A stretch of 64,000 nt of DNA from Labilithrix luteola (GTDB lineage: Bacteria; Myxococcota_A; Polyangia; Polyangiales; Polyangiaceae), in the NCBI RefSeq assembly GCF_001263205.1, contig NZ_CP012333.1, positions 496,001 through 560,000 on the forward strand, written 5' to 3'. The notes under the pieces were generated by a model. That model was not told the DNA's origin, did not search any database, and worked only from the letters and a program-made list of their open reading frames with translations. How positions within the stretch are numbered: the first letter of the stretch is position 1; each line of letters begins with the position of its first letter. Positions 16,429 to 24,483 of the stretch are shown here, piece after piece. The position numbers and the translations under genes are program-made.

Positions 16429-17541
16429 ATGCGGAGCCGTCTTTTTCTGGGGTTCGTCACGTCGAGCATCCTCGCCTGCGTGGCTTGTGGTGCATATCCG
16501 TCGTCGCCGAGTCCTTCGTCGTCGCCTCGCGCTGCCGCCCCGAGCGAGGGCGAGGACAACCGCGAGGCGTCCGACGAGCCGTCGACGGACGTCCCCGGAG
16601 ACCTCCCTGGACCGGATGCGGAAGTTCCGCCGCCGGGCGGTGATGCAGACCTTCACGTCGTGCTCCAGGGGCGGCCCATTCAGGCGTTCGCGATCGGTCC
16701 GACGCACGTGTTCACCCTCGAGAGCGACTACCAAACGCGACTCGTAGCCACCGCGAAGGCTCCGCCTCACGATGTGAAGGTCCTCGTCGAGGAAGACATC
16801 GTCGACGGTGTTCGCTTCGAGAGCGTCGGCGCGTCGCGGGGCCGGGCATTCGTCGTCGACACCTACGGAGCCGTCCGCAGCATGAAGGCCGACGGCAGCG
16901 ACGCACGCGAGGAGCCCATCGTGGGCTCGTACACGCGTCTCCTCTCGGCACCGCAGACGCTCTGGCTTGCCCAGGTTCCCCAGTTCGTTGGGGACTATTT
17001 CGTCTTCGACTGGTATGGCGCGCAGCCAGCGCAGGTATCGGACAAGGATAGCCGCCTCTCTCCGGATAGCGTGGGTGACGTCGTCGTCGACGACGATGCT
17101 CTCGTCTATGGCACCGTCGGGACGACGAAGTCTCTCCGCCATTGGGCCCCTGCTGCCACCGGTCAGACGAAAGGCGACCGGCTGCTGGCAACGCTTCCCG
17201 AAACGCCCGGGTGTGTGGCTCTCGACGCGACGCGCGCCTATGTGCACTTGCCCGTGGCCAAGGAGGTTCGCGGCTACGATCGCGTGACGGGGAGCGCAAC
17301 CACGATCCTCTCCGGCACAGCGTTCGAGAGCGCGCCGCTTCTCCGAAGCGATGGCCAGTCGCTCTACTTCTTGACGGAGAGCACGCTCCGGAAGTGTTCC
17401 CTCACGAACTGCGCGGCCACGCTGACGCCCATCGCCACGAACCTCGAGGCTGCGCGTGCGCTGGTCGTCGACGAGACCTACGCGTGGATCGTGATGGTGC
17501 CGAAAGGGAAAACCGGGGCGATCGTGCGAGTTTCGAAATGA
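16429..17541 (+). CDS. Beta-propeller-like lipoprotein, first of tandem pair
   Basis: This 370-residue lipoprotein has the signal MRSRLFLGFVTSSILACVAC, with a lipobox Cys at 17 or 20, a Ser/Pro/Asp-rich linker to about residue 70, and a body of repeated short strands of the form VFTLESDYQTRLVATAK, RAFVVDTYGAVRSMKADGS, YVHLPVAKEVRGYDRVTGS and LYFLTESTLRKCSLTNC. This resembles the DUF5050/PQQ-like propeller lipoproteins found in myxobacteria. It ends with AWIVMVPKGKTGAIVRVSK. Its stop overlaps the next start as ATGA, and the next gene is a diverged paralogue with the same ending. No catalytic motif is visible. Confidence 0.82.
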   Translation: MRSRLFLGFVTSSILACVACGAYPSSPSPSSSPRAAAPSEGEDNREASDEPSTDVPGDLPGPDAEVPPPGGDADLHVVLQGRPIQAFAIGPTHVFTLESDYQTRLVATAKAPPHDVKVLVEEDIVDGVRFESVGASRGRAFVVDTYGAVRSMKADGSDAREEPIVGSYTRLLSAPQTLWLAQVPQFVGDYFVFDWYGAQPAQVSDKDSRLSPDSVGDVVVDDDALVYGTVGTTKSLRHWAPAATGQTKGDRLLATLPETPGCVALDATRAYVHLPVAKEVRGYDRVTGSATTILSGTAFESAPLLRSDGQSLYFLTESTLRKCSLTNCAATLTPIATNLEAARALVVDETYAWIVMVPKGKTGAIVRVSK

Positions 17542-18637
17542 AACGGGCCCTGTTCTCGCTGCTCGGCATCGCCGGCGCGGCGCTCGTGGGTGCTTGCGGC
17601 GCCATCATCGGCGTCGAGGAGCGCTATCCGGGAAAAGGCGACGCGTCCTCGGCGGAGAGCCCCAACGAGTCACCGGAGACGCCCAGCGAAACCGACCAAG
17701 ACGGTGCGACGCCGTCGTCCGACGCCTCCACGGACCTTCACGCTCTCTCGCTGGGCCAGTTCGTCGACCCACGAATGACGATGAGCAACGACGAGCTCCT
17801 CGTCGACGAAATCGTCGATGGCCGCTCGAAGCTCACGCTCATCGAGAAAGCGGCGCCGACCAAGCCCAGAATCATCTACGACCAGCCGGCCGACGATCCC
17901 TCGACACGCATCAGCACGATCGGCATCGCCCGATCGGAGGTATGGTTCACGACCGTCGACGGCAAGCTCCATCACATGAGCCTCGCGGGAACCAATCCGC
18001 AGGTCGAAGGCGCCGCCTCCTCGTCGATCCTCGCGGCTTCCCCAAGACGCTCTGGACGGCCAGCCCCGACGACCTGTCGAACGCGCCCACGCTGCATTGG
18101 CGCGGGGATCCGCTTCTTTCCGACGTGCCCGAAGCGAGCATGAACCTCGATGGTCCTGCCATGTTCACGGGCGCAACGGACGACGAGCTAGCCCTCGCGT
18201 CTCGAACGACGAGCGGCCAGTGGACACTCCTCCGCTGGCGCCCCTTCGCGACGCAGCCCGTGCTCACGTTCGCGACCTTCGATGCCTACCCTTCGTGGGT
18301 GGCCTTCGATTCTCAGCGCGCCATCGTGTATTCGGAAGACGAAGGAACGATCGTCACCTGGCCCCGCGTCGACAAAGCCACGCCGAGCACCATCCTCACC
18401 AATGTTCCCTCGAGCTCGGCGACGGCACTCGCGAGCGACGGCACGAATCTCGTGATTCGCTCACAGACGGCACTCTCGACGTGTGCCATCGCCGATTGCG
18501 AGAACACGTTACGCCCGATTCAGACGCCGACCACCTTCACCAAGGCGCGCTATCTGTTCATCGACCAGAGTTGGGCCTACTTCTTCCACTCGAAGTCGGA
18601 CAGCGGCCCGATGACGCTCGTGCGCGTGCCTCGCTGA
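17538..18637 (+). pseudogene. Frameshifted propeller-like lipoprotein, second of tandem pair
   Basis: This paralogue of the preceding gene starts at the ATG overlapping its stop (MKRALFSLLGIAGAALVGAC, lipobox Cys20). The reading frame from 17538 runs into non-homologous sequence near 18030 and stops at 18143. The rest of the protein continues in another frame through a segment with PKTLWTASPDD, which matches PQTLWLAQVPQ of the paralogue, and ends at 18637 with YFFHSKSDSGPMTLVRVPR. The length of 1100 bases is not a multiple of three. The frame changes between about 18005 and 18036 in the way a single lost base would cause. The intact product would have about 366 residues. A real inactivating deletion or a sequencing error are both possible. 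The 3' end overlaps the minus-strand gene by 61 bases. Confidence 0.8.
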
Positions 18638-19530
18638 CTGGCCGGTTTCGTCGACGGTGTCGTCAACAAGAGGACGATGCCGCCGGCAAGAAGCACCGCA
18701 CCACCGATCACCGAGATGGTGGCGGCGGTCGAAAGCGACGTGGCGCGCCGGCTCGCTTCCAGACCGCGCGGGTCGTTGCATTCGCCCGCCCCCGGACAGG
18801 ACGAGTCGGCCGTGGATTCCGCCCCGATGGCGAGACCGCCGAGGATCGCCGACGCGGCCACCGCACCCGCGCCCACGCCCGTGAACGACCATCCGAGAAT
18901 CCGTCGCGTCGTTCCCGTTCCACTCGTCGCATCGACGTGCGGCGATAGCTCGGTCGGGGTGAGCGCGGGGACGGCCAGCCGCTTGGTCTGCCCTTCCGCG
19001 AGGGAGAAAGACAACTTGTAAGCGTCATGGGCGGGAGCTTCCACGCGAAGCTCGTGATCGCCAGCGTCGATGGGAGCTCCACTCTCCCAGACGGCCTGCG
19101 GCAGCTCGACTCCATCCACCGTGGCCCGCGCATTCGCCGGTCGAACGGTGAACGCTATCGCCAGATGCGAGAGCCGTGGCTCGACCGCCGCGAGATGGGT
19201 TTCGGCAAAGGAGATTCGATCCGCTCGACCGTCCCGTCGCGCCGCGCCCAGCGCTTCGTGGTAGCGCGCCCAAGCCGTTGCCAGTCGGCCTGATCGCTCG
19301 TGGCAGAGCGCGAGGTTGAGCAGCGTCCCGCCGCCGGGGTCGAGGCGCTGGCTCTCCGACAGCAGCGCGCACGCCGAGATCAGGTCCCCACGATCCATGG
19401 CAGTCACGCCGCGCTGGAACAGCTCTTCGGCGACCGATGCCTCGTCTCCACGAGCCACCGCCGGAGACATCACTACCGCAGCGGTCAGGATCGCGCTTGC
19501 GAGCACACGGCGAACGAACACCGTGCGCAT
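18577..19530 (-). CDS. TPR/PEGA-like exported membrane protein
   Basis: This 317-residue protein is of a layout common in myxobacteria. It has a signal peptide (cut after AVARG), TPR-like helices (about 30-110, with AEELFQRGVTAMDRGDLISA and LLNLALCHERSGRLATAWARY), and a beta domain like PEGA (about 125-195, AIAFTVRPANARATVDGVELP and IDAGDHELRVEAPAHDAYK). Two C-terminal hydrophobic segments follow (about 213-235 and 270-290, separated by a Cys-containing loop). Such proteins are usually placed at the envelope; the partner is unknown. The gene converges with and overlaps the frameshifted lipoprotein gene by 61 bases. Confidence 0.85.
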   Translation of the reverse strand: MRTVFVRRVLASAILTAAVVMSPAVARGDEASVAEELFQRGVTAMDRGDLISACALLSESQRLDPGGGTLLNLALCHERSGRLATAWARYHEALGAARRDGRADRISFAETHLAAVEPRLSHLAIAFTVRPANARATVDGVELPQAVWESGAPIDAGDHELRVEAPAHDAYKLSFSLAEGQTKRLAVPALTPTELSPHVDATSGTGTTRRILGWSFTGVGAGAVAASAILGGLAIGAESTADSSCPGAGECNDPRGLEASRRATSLSTAATISVIGGAVLLAGGIVLLLTTPSTKPASQRGTRTSVIGPLSDFEWKK

Positions 19531-19585
19531 TGTACACCGCCGGTCCTCCGCATGGCGAACGAGAGCCGGTGCACCGACTCCTAGC

Positions 19586-19894
19586 CTAGGACCGCCCTCC
19601 GAGCAGCGTCAGGCAACGGGTTGCCAGCGCCTCGACGTGGGGTGAGACGATTCCGGTATCTCGCCATTCGACGACCAACGCATGCAGACGGCGGCAGTCG
19701 CCGACGGCGTCGTCCGGCGGTTCGCTGCCTTCCGAGCCACGCAACGCTTCGAGCGCCAAGATCAACGTGAGGAGATCGCCCGCCAACTCGGCAGCGTAAG
19801 TCCGGGGCGTATTCGACGATGCGAGGCGCGCGAGCAGCCGGGAGAGGGCATTCGTGCCTTCGGAAACGGAATTGGCTACTTCGGCTGCGTTCAT
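19586..19894 (-). CDS. Small hypothetical helical protein
   Basis: This 102-residue, mostly helical soluble protein (MNAAEVANSVSEGTNALSRL, then RTYAAELAGDLLTLILALEAL and PHVEALATRCLTLLGGRS) has no recognised domain. The ATG at 19894 is preceded by an AAGGGGGG ribosome site about five bases away. It stands alone, 55 bases upstream of the TPR/PEGA-like gene on the same strand and may be cotranscribed with it. The region upstream (19895-20136) holds a CsoR-like palindrome. Confidence 0.6.
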   Translation of the reverse strand: MNAAEVANSVSEGTNALSRLLARLASSNTPRTYAAELAGDLLTLILALEALRGSEGSEPPDDAVGDCRRLHALVVEWRDTGIVSPHVEALATRCLTLLGGRS

Positions 19895-20025
19895 CGGCCC
19901 CCCTTCTCCAAACCCACGTCAAGCGAGCGCTCACCTCGCGTGACGAGGGAGGTTCGACGCGCGCGGGCGCGAAAATCGCGCGCCACGCCTGACCTTGAAC
20001 GTGTCGTGCGGGGGCGGTCCGTCAA

Positions 20026-20040
20026 TACCCCCTAGGGGTA
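20026..20040. promoter_or_regulatory. CsoR/RcnR-like palindrome TACCCC-C-TAGGGGTA
   Basis: TACCCCCTAGGGGTA is a near-perfect palindrome of the type bound by CsoR/RcnR/CstR-family metal or persulfide sensors (A-T-rich ends around C-tract and G-tract). It lies about 130 bases upstream of the small gene starting at 19894 and downstream of the gene ending at 20137. No CsoR-family gene is in the window. The 240-base gap around it (19895-20136) shows no other clear feature. Confidence 0.4.
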
Positions 20041-20136
20041 ATGGAACGTCGCCCGCCGGCCATCGCGAGCGGCTCACGAATGGCGTGCGTCGACAGCACG
20101 TGCGGTCCGTTCGGCGCCTCGCTTTGTCGATGATAG

Positions 20137-20667
20137 CTAGGGCTTGGCAAGACCGAAGTAGAGCCAGAGGCGGTCGCGCCGCGCCGTCTGGAGATAGGCC
20201 TGGCCGAGCCAGAGTCCGGGCTCGAGCTCGCGAATCTCGTCTTTGACGCTCCGGATGACGGGTGGATTGCCAGGTAGGTCGTAGTCGAGCTGCAGAGCCT
20301 CGAAGTCGCCCGCGCGTGACTTGGCGATGAACGTCTCGAAGCGGAAGAGACGGAAGCGCTCCGAGAAGACGCGGTTGATGCCCTCACCGCGCCTCGCGTG
20401 GGGCGTAAACGTTTTACCGCGCCACGGAAAGCTTCCAACGCTGGCGATGGATCGTAGAGCCGAAGTCGCCAGGGGATGGGCCTCGAGCGCGGGCCAGGCG
20501 AGCATCCGACCGCGGAGCGCTCCGCCGACGTCCTCGAGACGCGGCGTGGATGCGTTCACGTAGAGCGACTGGAGCTCGGGCGCGGAGCGGATCAGCAGGT
20601 CGTCGAGGCGTGACGTGACGACGGCTCGACCGACGTTCGGAACTGCATGGCTCGTGACGACGTGCAT
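20137..20667 (-). CDS. Conserved hypothetical protein divergent from TetR regulator
   Basis: This 176-residue protein has no signal peptide. Notable segments are GSFPWRGKTFTPHA, GINRVFSERFRLFRFETFIAKS, LQLDYDLPGNPPVIRSVKDEIRE and PGLWLGQAYLQTARRDRLWLYFGLA. The alternating strands and the ending suggest a small beta-barrel of a conserved but uncharacterised family; no catalytic residues are recognised. The ATG at 20667 is chosen because upstream residues would run across the operator region. The gene is divergent from the TetR regulator, and the two operator palindromes lie between them, so it is the likely target of repression. Confidence 0.75.
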   Translation of the reverse strand: MHVVTSHAVPNVGRAVVTSRLDDLLIRSAPELQSLYVNASTPRLEDVGGALRGRMLAWPALEAHPLATSALRSIASVGSFPWRGKTFTPHARRGEGINRVFSERFRLFRFETFIAKSRAGDFEALQLDYDLPGNPPVIRSVKDEIRELEPGLWLGQAYLQTARRDRLWLYFGLAKP

Positions 20668-20704
20668 GGCGACCTCGCTTTCGCTCGTGGTTGTCGGGGT
20701 TGCT

Positions 20705-20728
20705 TTCACATACGGACCCGTATGTGAA
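20705..20728. promoter_or_regulatory. TetR-type operator 1
   Basis: TTCACATACG and CGTATGTGAA are perfect 10-base inverted arms around GACC. The site lies 38 bases from the start of the hypothetical gene on the minus strand and upstream of the TetR gene. The half-site ACATACG recurs in operator 2. It is inferred to be bound by the TetR protein encoded at 20834. Confidence 0.75.
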
Positions 20729-20739
20729 CTTGATCTTCC

Positions 20740-20757
20740 ACATACGACCCCGTATGT
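20740..20757. promoter_or_regulatory. TetR-type operator 2
   Basis: ACATACG and CGTATGT are perfect 7-base inverted arms around ACCC, with the same core and 4-base spacer as operator 1. The two centres are 32 bases apart, close to three DNA turns, so two dimers could sit on the same face and control both divergent genes. Confidence 0.72.
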
Positions 20758-20833
20758 CAAAGACGTGGCGCGCGTTTCAGCGAAGAGTCGAACGAAAGCC
20801 CGAGCTTCGAGTGTCGTGACAAGGGAAGCTTCG

Positions 20834-21484
20834 ATGCGCGCGACGCGCGAGGCTCTCGTCACCGCTGCCCTCGAGCTGTTCTCCGAGGAAGGGCTCGACG
20901 CTCCCAGCCTCGATGCCATCTGCGATCGGGCGGGTTACACGCGAGGAGCGTTCTACGTTCACTTTCCCGATCGCGATGCGCTGCTCGTCGCCGTCATGGA
21001 GAAAGTCGGAGAGGCATTCCTTTCGAGCGTGTTCGAGCAGTTCAGGTCCCCTCCGGCGACGACGACCAGCAAGAGTGCGCTGATTCTCGCCGCGCAGCGC
21101 TTCGTGGCCGCCGTCGAAGCGGGCGCCTATCCGTTGATGCCGTCGGCCAAGGCCCGTGGTGCACGTTCAGGCCACGAGCGGGCTCCGCAGATACGACCGC
21201 ACCAACTCCTCGATGCCTGTGCACGCTCGCCGGTCGTCCGTGAGCGCTATCGAGCGCTCGTGGAGGCAAGCATCGATCAGGTCGCGCAACTCGCGTGGGA
21301 GGACCAATCGCGCGCCGTGATCCACACCGGCCTCGATCCGAAGCAGGTGGGCACCATGCTGCTCGCCGTCGTCATCGGTGCGCAAACGATGGTCGAGCTC
21401 GGCGTTCCCGTCGATCCAGGGGCGCTCGCCCGCACCGTGCTTCTGGCTCTGGTGCCGAACGGCGCGGGCGACGAACCGGTCTAG
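20834..21484 (+). CDS. TetR/AcrR family transcriptional regulator
   Basis: This 216-residue protein has an N-terminal TetR helix-turn-helix (ATREALVTAALELFSEEGLDA then AICDRAGYTRGAFYVHFPDRDALL, residues 2-50) and a C-terminal helical ligand/dimer domain ending VELGVPVDPGALARTVLLAL. The ATG at 20834 is chosen because it has an AAGGGA site seven bases upstream and opens directly onto the conserved helix 1; a GTG at 20765 just after operator 2 would add 23 basic residues. The effector is unknown. It probably represses itself and the divergent gene at 20667 through the two ACATACG palindromes. The oxidoreductase and sigma gene follow on the same strand after 160 bases. Confidence 0.9.
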   Translation: MRATREALVTAALELFSEEGLDAPSLDAICDRAGYTRGAFYVHFPDRDALLVAVMEKVGEAFLSSVFEQFRSPPATTTSKSALILAAQRFVAAVEAGAYPLMPSAKARGARSGHERAPQIRPHQLLDACARSPVVRERYRALVEASIDQVAQLAWEDQSRAVIHTGLDPKQVGTMLLAVVIGAQTMVELGVPVDPGALARTVLLALVPNGAGDEPV

Positions 21485-21643
21485 CTCGAGCGGTAGTTCC
21501 ACCTGCCGCATGGCCCGGCGCCCTTGATTTCAGGCCGTTCGTCGATTTTTCGTGCCGGTGGTCACAAGCCGAGAGCCTGCCTCGTCCTGCCGTCGAAGTG
21601 CTGGGCACGAAGACGTCCCAGCCATTCGACGGAGGACCAGACC

Positions 21644-22855
21644 ATGAAGCGACGCGTTTTGATCGTAGGCGGAGGTTACGCAGGCGCCCTCAGTGCGCTC
21701 CGGCTCGCTCGAAAGACCCGAAAAACGGGCGACGTCGACGTGACGCTGCTCACCGCCGAGCCCTTCTTCGTCGAACGCATACGTCTGCATCAAGACGTGG
21801 CCGGCCCCCTCCGTCGAAGGACGCCCCTCGCCAAGATTTTCGCCGGGACGAGCGTGCAGGTGCGCAGCGGCCACGTCGAAGGCTTCGACTTCGATGCACG
21901 AAAGGCACTCGTTCGAGACGGCTCCCACGAGAGCTTCGACGAGCTCGTCGTCGCAACGGGCAGCATCGCGAGCTCGGGACCGTTCGATGGGAAGACCGAC
22001 GCCTATTCGTGCGCGAGCGAGGCCGATGCGCTCGCACTCCGCGCCCGTCTCGAGACGCCAGGACTGCGGGTGGTCATCGTTGGCGGAGGGCTCACGGGCG
22101 TCGAGTTGGCGTCGGAGCTCGGAGAGCGACGCTCCGACTTGCGCGTGACACTCGTTACATCCGACGAGGTGGCACCGATGTTGAGCGAGGGCGGACGCGC
22201 CTACGTGCGGCGTGTGCTCGCGATGCATCGCGTCGATCTCCTCGAGAACGAGCACGTCGTGGCCGCCGACGACGGAGCCGTCATCCTGGCCTCGGGCCGA
22301 GAGCTGACGGCCGACGCGTTCGTGTGGGCGGGCGGCTTCGCTCCGTCGCCGCTCGCGAAACAATCAGGGCTCGCCGTCGACGCAAGCGGCCGCGCCATCG
22401 TCGACGCGCGACTCCGGAGTACGTCGCATCCGTTCGTGCGCGTCATCGGAGATGCTGCGCGCGTTCTCATTCCCGGCCCCGACGGAAGCCCGCAGGTGCT
22501 CCGGATGGCCTGCGCTACCGCGATGCCGATGGGCGCCTATTGCGCGGACGACGTCGCACGGCAGAGCCTTGGCCCTGACTTCTCGTTCTCGTTCGCGGCC
22601 TGTTGCGTGAGCCTCGGCCGCAAAGCCGGCGTGTTTCAACGACGGTCGCGTCACGACGCACCGATCGACGGGCGCCTCGAAGGTCGGCTCGGAGCCTTCG
22701 TCAAGGAGGCGATTTGCCGATACACCATCGGCTCGTTCGCTGCCGAGCGACGCGGCTTCGGCTATGGTTGGCCGGGAGAGGCCCGTACGCTGCAGGTGCG
22801 CCAGTCGCCCCTGCCGCCCGAGCTCGTCGAATCTGTCGTCGTTCGTAGCCAATAG
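21644..22855 (+). CDS. FAD-dependent NAD(P)H oxidoreductase (NDH-2-like)
   Basis: This 403-residue flavoprotein has two nucleotide-binding folds: N-terminal FAD-binding VLIVGGGYAGALSALRLA (5-22) and central NAD(P)-binding VVIVGGGLTGVELASELGE (about 142-160). A third signature, HPFVRVIGDAA (about 264-274), is the usual FAD-contacting GD motif. Its length and layout fit the type II NADH dehydrogenase/pyridine nucleotide-disulfide oxidoreductase group without the redox CxxC, so it probably passes electrons from NAD(P)H to a quinone or another acceptor. The start at 21644 has a GGAGGA site. It lies 15 bases upstream of the ECF41 sigma gene; such sigma factors are often found next to oxidoreductases, so this may be its target. 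Confidence 0.88.
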   Translation: MKRRVLIVGGGYAGALSALRLARKTRKTGDVDVTLLTAEPFFVERIRLHQDVAGPLRRRTPLAKIFAGTSVQVRSGHVEGFDFDARKALVRDGSHESFDELVVATGSIASSGPFDGKTDAYSCASEADALALRARLETPGLRVVIVGGGLTGVELASELGERRSDLRVTLVTSDEVAPMLSEGGRAYVRRVLAMHRVDLLENEHVVAADDGAVILASGRELTADAFVWAGGFAPSPLAKQSGLAVDASGRAIVDARLRSTSHPFVRVIGDAARVLIPGPDGSPQVLRMACATAMPMGAYCADDVARQSLGPDFSFSFAACCVSLGRKAGVFQRRSRHDAPIDGRLEGRLGAFVKEAICRYTIGSFAAERRGFGYGWPGEARTLQVRQSPLPPELVESVVVRSQ

Positions 22856-22870
22856 AATGGAGCGTCGACG

Positions 22871-23866
22871 ATGAGCGTCCCGACCGACCCCCATGCCCCG
22901 AGCGACGCGCTCACCCGCTTCGAGGCCGAGCGCAGCCATCTCTTCGCCGTGGCCTATCGGATGCTCGGAAGTCGGGCCGAGGCCGAGGACATTCTCCAAG
23001 AGGCCTACCTCCGCTGGGCCGAGCGTGAGACCACGGACGAGTCCGACGTGGAGTCGGATCGCGCATTTTTGACCACGGTCGTCGTGCGCCTCAGCATCGA
23101 TCATCTGAAGTCCGCCCGCGCGCGGCGCGAACGCTACGTCGGCCCCTGGCTTCCCGAGCCGCTCGTCGCGCGAGGAGTCCCTTCTCTCTCGCCCTCGGGC
23201 GCGAGCTCCGGCTCGGGCTCCGGCGAGCTCGGCCCGGAGGGGCGCGTGGCCCTTGCGGAGTCGTTGTCGCTCGCGTTCCTCACCTTGCTCGAGCGCTTGT
23301 CGCCCAGCGAGCGGGCGGCGTTCTTGCTTCGCGAGGTTTTCGATCAGCCCTACGAACGCGTCGCCGAAATCCTCGGCATCGGCGAACAGGCCTGTCGCAA
23401 GCTCGTTTCACGCGCGCGCGAGCACATCGATGCGAATCGTCCACGCTTCCCCGCCTCGGCCGAGAAAAAGCAGGAGCTGCTCCTCGCATTCCTCGGCGCG
23501 TGCGCATCGGGAGACGCGGGTGCGCTCGGAAACTTGCTGGCGGCCGACGTCGTCGCTCGTTCCGACGGCGGCGGGAAGACGATGGCGGCGCTCAAACCGG
23601 TCCTCGGCAGCGACCGCGTCGCCCGCTTGCTCCTGGGCATCATGAAGAAGTGGCCCCCGAACGGAGTCGCTGAGCTCGCCACGGTGAACGGAGAGCCTGG
23701 CATCATCGTTCGCGACGAGACGGGGGTTCGCCTCGTCGTCGTGCTGACGGTGGACGACGAACGCATCGGCAACGTGTGGATCGTGGTCAACCCCGACAAG
23801 CTGGCGCACGCGCTCGATGCGACCGATGCGACCGGTGCGACCGAGCACGCCCATCGATTGAACTGA
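22871..23866 (+). CDS. sigJ: ECF41 sigma factor (SigJ-like) with SnoaL-like tail
   Basis: This 331-residue protein has ECF sigma regions 2 (HLFAVAYRMLGSRAEAEDIL and QEAYLRWAE, residues 23-51) and 4 (LSPSERAAFLLREVFDQPY, EILGIGEQACRKLVSRARE, about 143-184). A NTF2/SnoaL-like C-terminal domain (about 200-315) carries the hallmarks of the ECF41 group: WLPEPL in the linker (93-98), DGGGK (232-236) and NPDKL (307-311). In this group the C-terminal domain regulates the factor itself instead of a separate anti-sigma protein. A Gly/Ser-rich stretch (108-120) extends the linker. The tail ends with a short DAT/GAT repeat. The target is usually the neighbouring oxidoreductase gene, here at 21644. Confidence 0.93.
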   Translation: MSVPTDPHAPSDALTRFEAERSHLFAVAYRMLGSRAEAEDILQEAYLRWAERETTDESDVESDRAFLTTVVVRLSIDHLKSARARRERYVGPWLPEPLVARGVPSLSPSGASSGSGSGELGPEGRVALAESLSLAFLTLLERLSPSERAAFLLREVFDQPYERVAEILGIGEQACRKLVSRAREHIDANRPRFPASAEKKQELLLAFLGACASGDAGALGNLLAADVVARSDGGGKTMAALKPVLGSDRVARLLLGIMKKWPPNGVAELATVNGEPGIIVRDETGVRLVVVLTVDDERIGNVWIVVNPDKLAHALDATDATGATEHAHRLN

Positions 23867-23875
23867 CGCTTCGGA

Positions 23876-23893
23876 GCCTGGCGCGGGCCAGGC
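23876..23893. terminator. Short hairpin after sigJ
   Basis: GCCTGGC (23876-23882) and GCCAGGC (23887-23893) form a 7-bp stem with a GCGG loop, starting ten bases after the sigJ stop. It is a plausible terminator for the oxidoreductase-sigJ transcript, although no T-tract follows. Confidence 0.5.
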
Positions 23894-23983
23894 GAATATT
23901 GGCCCGGGCCAGGGAGAGCATGACCTAGCCATGCGAAATCGTTTGGGCGCCATGGTGGCCCGGGATTTGTTCATGGCCCGCGC

Positions 23984-24244
23984 ATGGCAAACACACCGTG
24001 GGGCAAGGCCGAGGTCGTCGAGGAAGTCACCGTCCAGCAAAAGGGATCCGGCGAGCGCGAGTTCGCGGCGGTCATCCAGTACCTCGAAGACGAGCGCGGC
24101 GGAGGAATGGTTCGATTCTCGTATTCGACGGACGCCTCGGTCCGGCGCGGCCCGTTGACGGTTCGCCTCTCCGATCTATCGAAATTGAAGAAGGCACTCG
24201 CCAGAAAGCCACGGCTCCATCGAGCGCTCCAGTGGACGGAATGA
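23984..24244 (+). CDS. Small conserved hypothetical protein
   Basis: This 86-residue soluble protein begins MANTPWGKAEVVEEVTVQQK and contains AAVIQYLEDERGGGMVRFSYST and a basic C-terminal SDLSKLKKALARKPRLHRAL. It has no signal peptide or membrane segment. The compact alpha/beta pattern suggests a small folded domain; no family is recognised. It stands alone between sigJ and rtcB. Confidence 0.65.
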   Translation: MANTPWGKAEVVEEVTVQQKGSGEREFAAVIQYLEDERGGGMVRFSYSTDASVRRGPLTVRLSDLSKLKKALARKPRLHRALQWTE

Positions 24245-24483
24245 CGTGAGCCCGTGACGTGCGGGGGTTCGAGCGGGTTGACGAATCGCACGACGCAATG
24301 CATGGTGTGGCCGCTGCTGCGAAGAGGCTGCCTCCCTCTTCGAGTCGAAAAATGCGGGCCCGGTTACCGAACGCGCGGACGTTCGGCGACGAGGGAGGCC
24401 TGCGCTCTGCGCACTGTACTCGCTTGTACTCGCCACTTGCTCGTGCACGGGTGCTCGTGCGCAGTCACGAAAAGCAGCTGGTC

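Noticed and set aside
18005..18036. Programmed ribosomal slippage at the frame change
   Set aside because: No slippery heptamer or downstream structure is evident; a lost base explains the change more simply.
24250..24480. Possible tRNA with a GGTTCGA-like arm upstream of rtcB
   Set aside because: No acceptor stem, anticodon arm or D-arm pairs could be formed on either strand.
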